64,000 nucleotides of DNA from Neobacillus mesonae (GCF_001636315.1 NZ_KV440949.1:269703-333702), one strand, 5' to 3'. Positions 32,169-41,851 are shown, numbered from the stretch's first letter. The notes: generated by a model from the sequence alone, not told the origin. Numbers and translations: made by a program.

Positions 32169-33338
32169 CTAATAAATAGCATCCTCAATAATAAGTTGTT
32201 TTTCTGCAAAGCGCTCTACCCTTAATGGTGTTAAATCAATTGTTTCATATTTACCCGTACGAATAAGTTCTGAAAGACACTTTCCGACAGCAGGGGCCTG
32301 TTGCATTCCATGGCCGCTGAATCCGAAGGCAACAAAATATCCTTTCATGTTTGGATATTCACCTAAAATTGCATTATGGTCTACTGTGTTAAAATCGTAT
32401 AAGCCTGACCATCCTCTTTCAATTTTAGCATTCTCAAAGTTTTTAATTCGGTTGGCAAGTACCGGCCAAATATGTTCAACAAATGCAGATCTCCTCCATT
32501 TAAAATCGATTCCCGGCTCAATTTCCTCCGCATAGCCTGAAATAAACTTCTCACCTTCATGCCGAAAATATACCCCTGTTGGGTCCATCGTCAATGGGAG
32601 ATACTTTTTTAGTGGTTGTTTAATATCAAACTGAAAGATTTGTCTTGGAAGTGGTACAACGGGCAGGGGAAGACCAGCCTTCTCACTTAAAATAGAAGCC
32701 CAGGCACCGGCGCAATTCACTATAATCGGAGCAAAATATTCAGTTCCATCAATCAGTCTTGCCCCTTTAATAATATCTTGTTCGGTAATGAGGCTGTCAA
32801 TTCCTTGATATATATACTCCGCTCCTAAATTTTTGGCATTTTTAATATAACCCTGCATAACGGAATAAGGGTCTAAATAGCCACTTTCAGCACAATAAAG
32901 TCCTCCGGCTAGATCTGTAATATTCAGTTCAGGGATAATATTTAATAAATCATTGTTTTGTAATAGCTGGGAATTGATCCCGTTCTTATTTTGCAGCTTT
33001 AAATGATTTTCAAATTTCCCCATCATTTTTTCTGTTGCCAGAAATAGGTAACCTCTCTGTTTAAAGTCAATTTCAACTTCTTCCCCGTCCATTGCCATGG
33101 TTTTAGAAAAATCCTTATAGATTTGCAAACTATATTTGCTAAGCTGCATATTGATTTCGGTTGTATATAGTTGTCTGAACCCACCTGCACTCCTTGGTGT
33201 TGAAGCAAATTCATAAAGACCATCCTTTTCGAAAACCAAAATTTTACCGGTAAAACCATCCTTTAACAGATGATATGCAATACTGGACCCTATAACCCCT
33301 CCGCCAATAATGATGATTTCTGCCCTATTTGACATCAT
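32169..33338 (-). CDS. FAD-dependent amino acid/sarcosine oxidase-type oxidoreductase (DAO family)
   Basis: A 389-residue flavoprotein with an N-terminal ADP-binding motif IIIIGGGVIGSSIAYHLLKDG (two residues per side vary), the STPRSAGGFRQLY segment and the C-terminal GFSGHGMQQAPAVGKCLSELI FAD motif. It is closest in pattern to glycine/D-amino-acid oxidases and sarcosine oxidase beta subunits. It would oxidise a secondary or D-amino acid to the imino acid. It is the first gene of a two-gene operon with a racemase-type protein and is divergent from the second CdaR-type regulator, its probable regulator. Confidence 0.9.
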   Translation of the reverse strand: MMSNRAEIIIIGGGVIGSSIAYHLLKDGFTGKILVFEKDGLYEFASTPRSAGGFRQLYTTEINMQLSKYSLQIYKDFSKTMAMDGEEVEIDFKQRGYLFLATEKMMGKFENHLKLQNKNGINSQLLQNNDLLNIIPELNITDLAGGLYCAESGYLDPYSVMQGYIKNAKNLGAEYIYQGIDSLITEQDIIKGARLIDGTEYFAPIIVNCAGAWASILSEKAGLPLPVVPLPRQIFQFDIKQPLKKYLPLTMDPTGVYFRHEGEKFISGYAEEIEPGIDFKWRRSAFVEHIWPVLANRIKNFENAKIERGWSGLYDFNTVDHNAILGEYPNMKGYFVAFGFSGHGMQQAPAVGKCLSELIRTGKYETIDLTPLRVERFAEKQLIIEDAIY

Positions 33339-33380
33339 GATTCCCCTTTCTATATTTTTATATTTCTATATTAAATGTAC

Positions 33381-33412
33381 AAATTTCACTTATGGTTAGC
33401 TATGTGAATTTT
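33381..33412. promoter_or_regulatory. Inverted repeat in the oxidase/CdaR divergent promoter region
   Basis: AAATTTCAC (33381-33389) and GTGAATTTT (33404-33412) form an inverted repeat with a 14-bp centre, midway between the divergent starts. It is a candidate operator for the adjacent regulator. Confidence 0.35.
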
Positions 33413-33526
33413 TTACGGTAATTTGAATATTTTGAACTGTAATAATAGTTAATTTTCACAAGGGATTTTTCAATTATTAGAGAATTTATTATTAATGCCA
33501 TTTCTTTTCGAAAGGAATTGAATTAT

Positions 33527-34759
33527 ATGGTCTTTTTAGAGAATATATCTCAGGCAATTGTAGAAAATACGACTAAAATTATCGGTTATCCTATAAGTAT
33601 TACGGATGAGAATGGAACAATAATTGGATCAAATGACTTAAACCGTTTAGGAAGTTTTCATAAGGCCTCCATTGATGTGTTAAAGAGAAAAGAAACCATT
33701 TGCTACGAGTATGATGATGTAAGGAACCTCGAAAATGTCCTGCCTGGCATAGCAACTCCAATTATTATTAATGATGAACCTATTGGGGTACTTGGGATTG
33801 TTGGAAACCCGAGAGAAGTTAAAAAATATGCACTACTTGTTAAAAGCCATGTAGAATTAATGTGTCACGAATATTTAAAAAAGGAAATGAGGGTTCTAGA
33901 ATCAAAAACACTTGATAATTTAATACATTATTTGTTGAATCCAACAACTACGGCTGACACTGAACAAATTATTAGATATGGTAAAATGCTTGGATATAAT
34001 CTAGACTTGGATGTAAACCGAGTTTGTTATTTAATAGAAATCGTTATGCTTACGAATCATTTTTCCAGTCCAAATAATCCGATTCCCGAAAAATTATCCT
34101 GGCAATTTTTTCAGAATTTTTCTATTGATATATTACGAAATTTTTTGATAGAAAATAAGGAGGATTTACTTTCCTTTTTAACGTTAGAACAATTTATTTT
34201 AATCAAAACTATCAATCGTACTGAAACTGAAGATTTTTTTATCAAAAGAATGGAATATAATATAAACAGGATGACGCAATATTTACAAACTAAATATCAA
34301 TTAACAGCCAGAATTTCCATGGGGAGCATTAAAAATGGTATTGACGGAATAAGATACTCCTATCAAGACTCTTTAAAGGTGCTTTCCGCCGGAAAGAAAA
34401 CGAATATTTCTCCAGAAATTTATTATTATACTGACTGGGATATCATTCTCGAGCTTGTTGGGAATGAATTAACTCCCTACATAAAAAAAAGACTTTCAGA
34501 AAAAATGACTAAATTTATCCAACACCCTAATTTTCAAACCCTGTCAAGTACGTTTATAACCTATTGCAAATGCAATCTAAACATTAGTGAGACTGCCAGA
34601 ATTTTATTTTTACATCGGAATTCATTAGTTTACCGGCTTGAAAAAATTAGTGAACTGACCTCTTTAGATATTACGAACTTTGAGCATTGTCTTCTTCTAT
34701 ACTTTGCAATTAAAAATTCCGGATTTAAGGATAAAACCACAAAACCTAAATGCTTATGA
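33527..34759 (+). CDS. CdaR family transcriptional regulator (diacid-recognition domain, PucR-type HTH), copy 2
   Basis: A 410-residue paralogue of the regulator at 27616. The recognition domain (GYPISITDENGTIIGSNDL, RLGSFHKAS, GVLGIVGNPREVKKYALLVK) and the C-terminal HTH (LNISETARILFLHRNSLVYRL) line up throughout. The start is taken at ATG 33527 with AAAGGA ten bases upstream, matching the paralogue's N-terminus; a TTG at 33518 is in frame but too close to the ribosome binding site. It is divergent from the FAD oxidase-racemase operon and probably controls it. The pair implies two related effectors in this region. Confidence 0.9.
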   Translation: MVFLENISQAIVENTTKIIGYPISITDENGTIIGSNDLNRLGSFHKASIDVLKRKETICYEYDDVRNLENVLPGIATPIIINDEPIGVLGIVGNPREVKKYALLVKSHVELMCHEYLKKEMRVLESKTLDNLIHYLLNPTTTADTEQIIRYGKMLGYNLDLDVNRVCYLIEIVMLTNHFSSPNNPIPEKLSWQFFQNFSIDILRNFLIENKEDLLSFLTLEQFILIKTINRTETEDFFIKRMEYNINRMTQYLQTKYQLTARISMGSIKNGIDGIRYSYQDSLKVLSAGKKTNISPEIYYYTDWDIILELVGNELTPYIKKRLSEKMTKFIQHPNFQTLSSTFITYCKCNLNISETARILFLHRNSLVYRLEKISELTSLDITNFEHCLLLYFAIKNSGFKDKTTKPKCL

Positions 34760-34820
34760 AGAACATATCTCGCCTTAGATTCCTATTTGAAAACTTAAAA
34801 GCATCTAAAATGCCGCTCAA

Positions 34821-34843
34821 GCTGTCGAAAAACACTCGACAGC
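34821..34843 (+). terminator. Weak intrinsic terminator after the second CdaR-type gene
   Basis: GCTGTCG and CGACAGC form a seven-base stem with a short T-run (CTTT). Confidence 0.5.
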
Positions 34844-35335
34844 CTTTAAATTCATTTACTCGCTTTAACAATTTTCTGCGGTAATTTTATTAATAACAAC
34901 AATCCTGAAGGGATACTTTTGGAGAATACAAAGAAGATGTAAGATTAAATCGTTTTTCTAATAAAGAAAAATGATTTATAAATTTAGAAAAGAAAATTAA
35001 GCTAAGCTTACAAGACTTAAAAGAACTGGACCGCTTCACTATTTTAGGTATTACTATAGGAAGAAGAAAAAAAGAACCCAATAAATACTTGGGTTCACAG
35101 ATTGTCAAGAAAGAGGTATTTTTTCTCGGCATTCTTTTTAATATTAAGTAAAATCGAGGTAAGATTTTATAGCATGAGTAATTTAAGAAAGATTGCTTCA
35201 CATACGTTATCCTAGCTAGTTGTATGCAATATTTTACATCTTCCGGTAAGTTGCAGTTTACGTTAGAATGTCCATTCGCTTTTTATGACCACCGTAACCG
35301 TCCTTAGTTTATATACACCACCTCGGCATTTTTCG
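34844..35335. other. Degenerate region without an intact gene
   Basis: Open frames here are short and unlike proteins. A plus-strand frame (FINLEKKIKLSLQDLKELD and onward to a stop near 35151) has protein-like composition but no start, and could be a relic. A minus-strand terminator lies at 35074-35096. Confidence 0.4.
35074..35096 (-). terminator. Intrinsic terminator on the minus strand
   Basis: On the minus strand GAACCCA and TGGGTTC form a stem followed by seven T residues. It is the first terminator downstream of the aminotransferase-aldehyde dehydrogenase-ThDP pseudogene run. Confidence 0.75.
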
Positions 35336-36137
35336 TTATGTTAGTCCTATCGGATATATGGATGCATTAACTTCAATTAATCGTGGTCCCTTTTCATTTA
35401 CTGCCTCATTTAAAACTTGATCGATTTGCTCATTTGATTGAATTCTCCAAGCTTTCAATCCCATACCTTCGGCTACCTTGGCAAAATTCACATCGCCTAA
35501 ATCCGTGCCGAAAGCTCTGTTCGGAAATTGTTTTTCTTGATGAGCCCGAATCGTTCCATAAATGCTGTTATTGATTACGACGATGACGGCGTCCAGATTG
35601 TTTCGTTTAAAGGTTTCCAAATCCCCAATTGTCATCATCGCTCCCCCATCTCCAGCAAATGCCCACACTGGCCGCTCTAGCAAGCTGGTTTTCGCCCCAA
35701 GAGCGGAAGCAATGCCGTAACCCATTGCACCGTTCACTGGCCCAAGGTATACACGGTCATCTGCAAACGAAATATAGCGAAGCAGCCAGTGGGAGAAATT
35801 CCCCGCGTCACTTGTAACAATTGCGTTGTTCCCGATCATTTCATTTAACTTGATAAAAACCATATTCAAGCTTGTCTTTTCAGCATTTCCCGCTTCTACC
35901 GTGAACCTGTTTTCAAATAAATTTCTTAAGTGTTTAGTGCGTGTTAAATTTTTCTCCCGAATGTTATTTCCTAATGCGCTATTTTCCTGGCAGATTTGTA
36001 CCAAGGAGTGAAGCACTGCTAATTCAGAAGCAATATACCCGTTAAAAGCTGCATCGCCGCTTCTTCTAACGCTACCGCTATCAATATTTTTAGCTACTTG
36101 AATCCATCCATTTTACAATGTATTGTCCGGCAGTCAT
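35336..36137 (-). pseudogene. Thiamine-diphosphate enzyme (acetolactate synthase/decarboxylase superfamily), internally deleted
   Basis: The 3' part encodes an intact C-terminal ThDP-binding domain: GDGGAMMTIGDLETFKRNN followed by VVINN, and GPVNGAMGYG before it. At the other end, ATG 36137 opens MTAGQYIVKWMDSSS, the standard first residues of this family. The frame stops after that, and homology resumes in another frame at about 36110. Members have about 550 residues; only about 270 codons remain, so most of the N-terminal and central domains are deleted. It lies after an aminotransferase and an aldehyde dehydrogenase and would have supplied a 2-oxo acid decarboxylase step. Confidence 0.85.
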
Positions 36138-36256
36138 TAGGGAAGTCATGAAATTCACTTCAAATTTAAAAAATATACAATTAACCTGCTTCCCTTTCAG
36201 TTAAAGCTAACATGCTAGGAAATACAGGTTAATCGCTCCACTTATTTCAGTTTGAA

Positions 36257-37738
36257 TTAATAGTTATCAATCTGCGCCCTTTGTAGCTTTCCGCTGTAAT
36301 CCACGTAAATGGATTTCCATTCTGTAAAGACATCCAGCGAGGCGGTGCCGGAATCTCTGTGGCCGTTGCCTGTTCCTTTTGTACCGCCGAATGGAAGGTG
36401 AATTTCCGCTCCGGTAGTACCTGCATTCACATACACGAGTCCTGTGTCAAGATCCCGCATTGCTTGGAAGGCATTGTTAATATCAGCGGTATAAATAGCG
36501 CTCGATAGACCAAATTCTACGCTGTTATTTACCTCTACGGCCTCTTCTAAACTGTTAACGGAAATAATAGAAACAACCGGGCCAAAAATTTCTTCTTTGG
36601 CAATTCTCATGTCTGAGGTTACATCCGTAAAAATAGTAGGTAAATAGAAGTTTCCGCTGCCTAAACCTTCTTCGGCAGCAATTTTACCGCCTGTTAAAAG
36701 TTTCGCCCCTTCTTCTTGACCAATTTTCACATATTCATCAATTCGCTCAAGGGCAGAACGATTAATGACCGGGCCAACTTTTACAGATTCATCCAAACCA
36801 TTGCCCATCTTTAGTTCATCGATACGGGACAGGAGTTTTTCCGTTAGGGTGTCCTTCACAGCCTCGTGAACAATAACTCGGCTTGTGGCGGTACATCTTT
36901 GACCGCTCGTACCAAATGCTCCCCATAAAATGCCTTCGACAGCTAAATCAATGTCGGCATCCTCCAATACGGTGATGGCGTTTTTCCCGCCCATTTCTAA
37001 AGAGGTTTTTTTTAATAATGCACCGGCACGGCCATTAATGGCGGCCCCTACTTCGTTCGAGCCTGTAAAGGAAATCAAATCAATGCCCGGATGGTCGACC
37101 ATCGCATTGCCGACTTCACTTCCGGAACCATTGACAAGATTGATTAATCCTTTTGGCAGCCCTGCTTCTTGATAAATTTTTACAAATTCTTCAGCTACCA
37201 TCGGCGTTTCAGTTGCCGGTTTCCACACCACGGCATTGCCGGCAACAAGAGCAGGAAGTGACTTCCACGAAGCGATGGCAATTGGGAAATTCCAAGGTGT
37301 AATCAGCCCAGCCACTCCAATTGGAACGCGGACGCTCATCGCAAATTTATTGCGAAGTTCTGAAGGAACGGTTTCCCCGAATAGGCGGCGTCCTTCTCCG
37401 GCCATGTAAAACGCCATATCAATGGCTTCCTGCACTTCCCCTCTGCCTTCCGCTATGACTTTACCCATTTCGCTGGTTAGAACTTGTGCAAGATGCTCTT
37501 TTCTTTCTTTTAACAAATAAGCCACTTTATATAACATTTCAGCACGTTCCGGGGCAGGAACTAAGCGCCAGGATTTTTGGGCTTGTTTCGCAGCCTGCAC
37601 TGCTTGGTCCACATCTTCCTTCGAGGATTGCGTTACCTCAGCCAAGACTTGACCGTTAGCTGGATTTAAAACTGGAATAAATTTACCAGTAGAAGCTTCA
37701 CACCATTCACCGTTTATGAAGTTTAAGATTTTTTTCAT
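36257..37738 (-). CDS. NAD(P)-dependent aldehyde dehydrogenase
   Basis: A 493-residue aldehyde dehydrogenase. The nucleophile is C282 in [12 protein letters not shown], the general base is E248 in SLEMGGKN, and the oxyanion Asn is N149 in ITPWNFP; the cofactor loop FTGSNEVG is at 224-231. It converts an aldehyde to the acid, and the substrate is not determined. It is 27 bp downstream of a DapL-like aminotransferase and upstream of the ThDP pseudogene. Aminotransferase, decarboxylase and aldehyde dehydrogenase would make an Ehrlich-type route from an amino acid to a carboxylic acid, now missing its middle step (inference). Confidence 0.93.
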   Translation of the reverse strand: MKKILNFINGEWCEASTGKFIPVLNPANGQVLAEVTQSSKEDVDQAVQAAKQAQKSWRLVPAPERAEMLYKVAYLLKERKEHLAQVLTSEMGKVIAEGRGEVQEAIDMAFYMAGEGRRLFGETVPSELRNKFAMSVRVPIGVAGLITPWNFPIAIASWKSLPALVAGNAVVWKPATETPMVAEEFVKIYQEAGLPKGLINLVNGSGSEVGNAMVDHPGIDLISFTGSNEVGAAINGRAGALLKKTSLEMGGKNAITVLEDADIDLAVEGILWGAFGTSGQRCTATSRVIVHEAVKDTLTEKLLSRIDELKMGNGLDESVKVGPVINRSALERIDEYVKIGQEEGAKLLTGGKIAAEEGLGSGNFYLPTIFTDVTSDMRIAKEEIFGPVVSIISVNSLEEAVEVNNSVEFGLSSAIYTADINNAFQAMRDLDTGLVYVNAGTTGAEIHLPFGGTKGTGNGHRDSGTASLDVFTEWKSIYVDYSGKLQRAQIDNY

Positions 37739-37765
37739 CTATAATCCTCCTAATTTTTAAAAAAA

Positions 37766-38941
37766 TTAATTGATGGCAATTTTCACTTTCTCTTTAATTC
37801 TATTAACTGCTGCATTCAATCTATCACTGGCTACAGAGAGGGAAACCCGGAAATACCCTTCCCCGGAAGGACCAAAAGCAGTGCCCGGTGTAATAATGAC
37901 CCCCGTTTGTTCAAGGACACTTGTCACAAATTCGGCTGAAGTATACCTATTCGGAACGGGAGCCCAAATAAAAAAGCTTCCTTTAGGCGGCTCCACTTCA
38001 ATGCCGATCGATTGAAGGCCATTAAGCATGGCTGTCATCCGATCTTTATAAATTCGATTGTATTCAGCTACACAGCTTTGATCGCTGTTCAGGGCAAACG
38101 CGGCGGCTTTTTGGATCGGGGTAAACTGCCCGGTATCGGTGTTACTTTTAAGTATCGAAAGAGCTTTAATAATTTCCCTGTTGCCTACCACATATCCAAT
38201 CCGAAAACCGGTCATACTGTAGGTTTTCGAAAGCGAACCAAATTCGACGGCAATTTCTTTTGCCCCTTCCACCTGAAGAATACTTGGTGCTTTGTATGAA
38301 TCAAATGTCACCATGTTATAAGCGGAATCATGTGCAATCGGGATAAGATGTTTTCGGGCAAAATCAATCGCCTCTTTAAAAAATGGTAAGTCTACTGTTG
38401 CCGCAGTCGGATTCCCGGGATAATTTAGAAACATTAGCTTGGAGCACTTAAGAATTTCTTTCGGAATGTCTTCAAAGTCCGGCTGAAAATGATTTTCTTT
38501 TGTCAACGGCATGTTATAATACTGGCCGTTTGCTAGGAGCGTCGCCATCCGGTAAACCGGGTAGCTTGGGTCAGGAATCAATACGTAGTCACCTGGGTCA
38601 ATTAAGGTTGGGACGATATGGGCAATTCCTTCCTTTGAGCCGATTAATGCCAACACTTCTGTTTCCGGATCAAGTTCTACCCCAAACTGCCGCAGATAAA
38701 AATCGGCAACCGCCTGCTTAAATTCAGAGCAGCCAACAAAGCTCGGGTATTTTAAATTTTTAGGGATTTGAGCCTCTTCAGCTAATTTTTCGATAATATG
38801 TTTTGGTGTAGGCAAATCCGGGTCACCAATACCTAAATCGATAATATCGATTCCCGACTTTATCATTTCTGCCTTTTTCTTATTAATTTCTGCAAATAAA
38901 TAAGGAGGAATTTGACCGACTCTATCCGATGGAAAATTCAC
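37766..38941 (-). CDS. Class I/II PLP aminotransferase, LL-diaminopimelate aminotransferase (DapL)-like
   Basis: Fold-type I aminotransferase of about 391 residues. In the frame opened at 38986 the PLP Lys is K254 in GSLSKTYSMTGFRIGY, and the NYPGNPTAA motif at 188-196 carries the conserved Asn. The family's N-terminus (SDRVGQIPPYLFAEINKKK) begins just after a GTG at 38941 that has AAGGCGGG seven bases upstream, so that start is preferred over the 15-residue extension from 38986. The sequence resembles DapL and its aminotransferase relatives; with an aldehyde dehydrogenase downstream a catabolic role is more likely than lysine biosynthesis. Confidence 0.87.
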   Translation of the reverse strand: MNFPSDRVGQIPPYLFAEINKKKAEMIKSGIDIIDLGIGDPDLPTPKHIIEKLAEEAQIPKNLKYPSFVGCSEFKQAVADFYLRQFGVELDPETEVLALIGSKEGIAHIVPTLIDPGDYVLIPDPSYPVYRMATLLANGQYYNMPLTKENHFQPDFEDIPKEILKCSKLMFLNYPGNPTAATVDLPFFKEAIDFARKHLIPIAHDSAYNMVTFDSYKAPSILQVEGAKEIAVEFGSLSKTYSMTGFRIGYVVGNREIIKALSILKSNTDTGQFTPIQKAAAFALNSDQSCVAEYNRIYKDRMTAMLNGLQSIGIEVEPPKGSFFIWAPVPNRYTSAEFVTSVLEQTGVIITPGTAFGPSGEGYFRVSLSVASDRLNAAVNRIKEKVKIAIN

Positions 38942-39159
38942 ACGATCACCCGCCTTTTGAATGGATTCACAAGATTCAATTTCCATATATTAAATTTAAT
39001 CGTTTTACTCCTTTATCACTATGGTTGATTTATACAAAAATAAATGCTTTTTTATGTTTTATTCCGTATGATTTTTACAAAAAAGAAACACAACAACATT
39101 AGTTTCAACAAAAAATCACCTAAAAAAATAGTTTCAATGCTACTATTAACCACAATGTA

Positions 39160-39711
39160 TCACATATATTTAAATACCGGATTTGCTTCCCATTCCTCTT
39201 GTAAAAGTCCCATTCGAATAGAATCATAGTATTGACCATTGTAGTAACGACACTTTCTTAGCCTTGCTTCCATTGTCATGCCAAGCTTTTCACCGACTTT
39301 GATCATCCGCTCATTGCCTGACCAGGTGGTATAGCCGACACGGACCAACGGCATCGTTTGGAACAAGTGATTGATCCAAAACCGTAACGTTTTCGTCCCG
39401 TAGCCGCCGCTCCAATATTCCGATTTATAAATGACAATACCCATCTCAAGCCAGTTAGAAGGTTTGTGTTCCCAGTAATATCCCACCGTGCCGATGATCT
39501 CTCCGTTTACTTCCATAAGCCAACGGTCTTCTTGATTCACCCAATTTTCCTTTTTTGCGATGAATTCACTATATGGAATGGTTTTATGTTCAAAATAAGG
39601 TGCATCCCATTTTTTCCATTCAGGTGCGTCTTCCTTATAAATTAATTCCCATAAAATCGGCATATCTTTATCTGTTATAGGTCGTATAATTAAATCACCG
39701 TCTTGATACAC
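39160..39711 (-). CDS. GNAT family N-acetyltransferase (RimJ/RimL type)
   Basis: A 183-residue acetyltransferase. The IIRPITDKDMPILWEL start, the GTVGYYWEHKPSNWLEMGIVI core strand and the YWSGGYGTKTLRFWINHLF acetyl-CoA loop are typical of the RimJ/RimL branch, as is the GNERMIKVGEKLGM motif. It transfers acetyl to a protein N-terminus, antibiotic or small amine; the substrate is unknown. It is a single gene between the aminotransferase and the repeat region. Confidence 0.9.
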   Translation of the reverse strand: MYQDGDLIIRPITDKDMPILWELIYKEDAPEWKKWDAPYFEHKTIPYSEFIAKKENWVNQEDRWLMEVNGEIIGTVGYYWEHKPSNWLEMGIVIYKSEYWSGGYGTKTLRFWINHLFQTMPLVRVGYTTWSGNERMIKVGEKLGMTMEARLRKCRYYNGQYYDSIRMGLLQEEWEANPVFKYM

Positions 39712-39891
39712 TTACATGTTCTCCCTTTATTAAGATTTGAATTGTAACCTGGTAATTCCGTTTATGTAGATTAAAAAAATTGTTAATCGAATCGCATCCT
39801 TTTAGATGGTTAAAATTACAAATTCGACAATCGGTGCGGTAATTCCTACAAAATTAAAAACTATTATTTAAGTTTTTATTGTTATTATGTC

Positions 39892-40190
39892 TATTAAAGA
39901 CAGTTTTGGAGATATTATTACTGATTTTGTCCTAAACAAGACTTATTAAAGACAGTTTATTAGATTTTTCAACCTGTTTTGTTCTCAAGAAGCCTTATTG
40001 AAGACAGTTTATATGATTTTTCAAACTGTATTGTCCTCAAGAAGCCTTATTGAAGACAGTTTATATGATTTTCTACCTCGTTTTGTCTTCAAGAAGGCTT
40101 ATTAAAGACATTTTTTAAGATAACTAATGTCGTTTTGTCCTCAAGAAGCCCTATTAAAGACAATTCCCGGCCATTCATGAGGGGGTTCGT
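39892..40190. repeat. Tandem repeat, six copies, exact 52-bp period
   Basis: The landmark TATTRAAGACA begins at 39892, 39944, 39996, 40048, 40100 and 40152, each exactly 52 bp apart. Other shared parts are TTTTGTCCTCAAGAAGCC before it and TTTATATGATTTT after it; copies three and four are nearly identical, while outer copies are degenerate. No frame is open through the array. It occupies the spacer between the acetyltransferase and cotH stop codons/starts on the minus strand, downstream of cotH. Confidence 0.92.
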
Positions 40191-40211
40191 CCTTAAGGCG
40201 CACCCTATGCT

Positions 40212-41306
40212 CTATTCCAATTTAGACAATTTCCTAAACAAGTAGTTTCTTCTTTCTTGAATGTAATCGGAGATCACTTTTAGTTCTCCGTCAAATTTAT
40301 CTATGTGGTCCCGTTTATAAGGGTCATCCAAGATAAAGGGACGGATCATTTCCAGCAGTTTTTCTACCCGCGGCATCATATATACTTGGGTAAACTGGTT
40401 ACTCATGATTTCCTCAAGCAGCGTGCGGTATTGCCGGCGAAACGTGTCAACATCCAGCAGCCGTGCTGTAAGGGTATTAAAGCCTTTAATTGGAACATAA
40501 TCCGCTTCCATCAATTTGCCATTTACATCCCGCCCCCATGTGGCGTCATAATCCCATGGAATGACCTCGAACAAACCCGTTTGCCCATTTCTGTAAAGGG
40601 CATAATTATGGACAAAGCCGTCATAATTGGAGGTAAAGATAATGCCAGCTACCCAGCGAAGATACTGGTTGACATTTACATATTTCGGAATTTCCCGTTC
40701 AAACTCCGTTGGCGGAATGGTATTAATTTTATAAATTAATTCCTGTAGTTGATATTCTGCTGACTTGGAATCCTTGCATTTTATTTCATAGCCTAATTTC
40801 AATGATTTCTTTGTTTCCTTATTTATATCACTCATCAGTGAAAAATTCGCATCGCCATCGACCGCATATAAAATACTGCCAGCTGGGAGATTTCTCCTTC
40901 TGATAAAATTTTCATCCACGGATTCAATTTCTAAGTAAACTCCCTCATCTTTCCCGTTTAATGTAAGGAACACGTGCCGTGACTGCGGCGCCAACACACC
41001 AATGTCAGAAAAAAAGTCGAACGACAGCTTATTTCGAATCATCGAGGGATCTTTATACTCAGCGTTTAGATGAATTTGACGGGAGCCCATAAATTTTTTG
41101 GGTTTATAAAAGGTAATCTGATAGGATTTTTTCGCAAAGTCGCGGATATGGGATCCCCGATAGCTAACATCAATCTCGAGCCGTTTCCCATCGATCCTTA
41201 ACTGGGCAGGAATCGGTTCATCAATCCAAATATCCCGCTTTAGTTCCTTTAGATCGACCGGTTTAATGAACAGCTTATACTGTGGTAAATTAGCCGTCTC
41301 GTCCAT
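40212..41306 (-). CDS. cotH: Spore coat protein CotH (CotH kinase family)
   Basis: A 364-residue protein, the same length as B. subtilis CotH. Diagnostic atypical-kinase segments are NGKDEGVYLEIESVDENFI (about 125-143) and IPWDYDATWGRDVNG (metal-binding DYD). CotH-family proteins phosphorylate Ser residues of coat proteins such as CotB and CotG in the mother cell during sporulation. A divergent gene 203 bp away encodes a Ser/Thr-Arg/Lys repeat protein that is a likely substrate, reproducing the cotH-cotG arrangement. The minus-strand start is ATG 41306 with GGGAGG upstream. Confidence 0.92.
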   Translation of the reverse strand: MDETANLPQYKLFIKPVDLKELKRDIWIDEPIPAQLRIDGKRLEIDVSYRGSHIRDFAKKSYQITFYKPKKFMGSRQIHLNAEYKDPSMIRNKLSFDFFSDIGVLAPQSRHVFLTLNGKDEGVYLEIESVDENFIRRRNLPAGSILYAVDGDANFSLMSDINKETKKSLKLGYEIKCKDSKSAEYQLQELIYKINTIPPTEFEREIPKYVNVNQYLRWVAGIIFTSNYDGFVHNYALYRNGQTGLFEVIPWDYDATWGRDVNGKLMEADYVPIKGFNTLTARLLDVDTFRRQYRTLLEEIMSNQFTQVYMMPRVEKLLEMIRPFILDDPYKRDHIDKFDGELKVISDYIQERRNYLFRKLSKLE

Positions 41307-41509
41307 TTTCCTCCCTCCCTCTTTCTATTCCTATGTTGGAAAGATATCAGGGTCACGATTTTTTTGCAATTTTTCTTTTTATAGGCTTCCGGCCCATACA
41401 AATACCTCCCTACATACGTAAAGTGATACAAGAAGAGTGAGTTTTTCCCAGTTAAGCAATATTGGCACTTTTCGTACTCCCTTTTCAAATTTATATGGAG
41501 GTGCAAAAA

Positions 41510-41851
41510 ATGGACGAAGAAAAAGAGTTTTCCCCGGAGGAAATTCAAACTGCCGCAGAAGATGTAAGAACACGTGGGTTCGGTGATTTCATGTTTATGG
41601 ATCCGAACCGTAACCGTATGACAACAAGAAGAAAGACTTCCAGCCGCCAGCGGCATACTTCTCGCAAAAGAACATCAAGCAAGCAAACTTCTCGAAAACA
41701 AACATCGAGGAAAAGAACTTCTAGGAAAAGAACTTCGCGGAAAATGGATTTATGTTGTACTGAATGGCGGAACACCGCACGCGGCAGACATCAAACGATG
41801 AGCTGTTGGAAAGACAACAATATGTGGGTATATAAATGGCGCAGAAGATAA
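41510..41851 (+). CDS. CotG-like Arg/Lys/Ser/Thr-repeat spore coat protein
   Basis: A 113-residue protein starting at ATG 41510, seven bases after GGAGGTG; a frame extending to 41462 lacks a ribosome binding site. An acidic head (residues 1-27) with GFGDFMFMDPNRNR is followed by about seven RKxTSRKRTSRK-type hexameric repeats (residues ~38-79) and a Cys/Trp-rich tail (CCTEWRN, SCWKDNNMWVYKWRRR). Low-complexity Ser/Thr between basic residues is the substrate form of CotH kinases, and the divergent neighbour is cotH. It closely resembles CotG in organisation, though it is shorter; a strong terminator follows. Confidence 0.8.
   Translation: MDEEKEFSPEEIQTAAEDVRTRGFGDFMFMDPNRNRMTTRRKTSSRQRHTSRKRTSSKQTSRKQTSRKRTSRKRTSRKMDLCCTEWRNTARGRHQTMSCWKDNNMWVYKWRRR

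Noticed and set aside
34890..35201. 103-residue minus-strand frame
   Set aside because: Composition is unlike a protein, it spans a terminator hairpin, and no ribosome binding site or family match is seen.
39892..40190. CRISPR array from the 52-bp repeat
   Set aside because: Sequence between landmarks is conserved rather than variable, so it is a tandem repeat.
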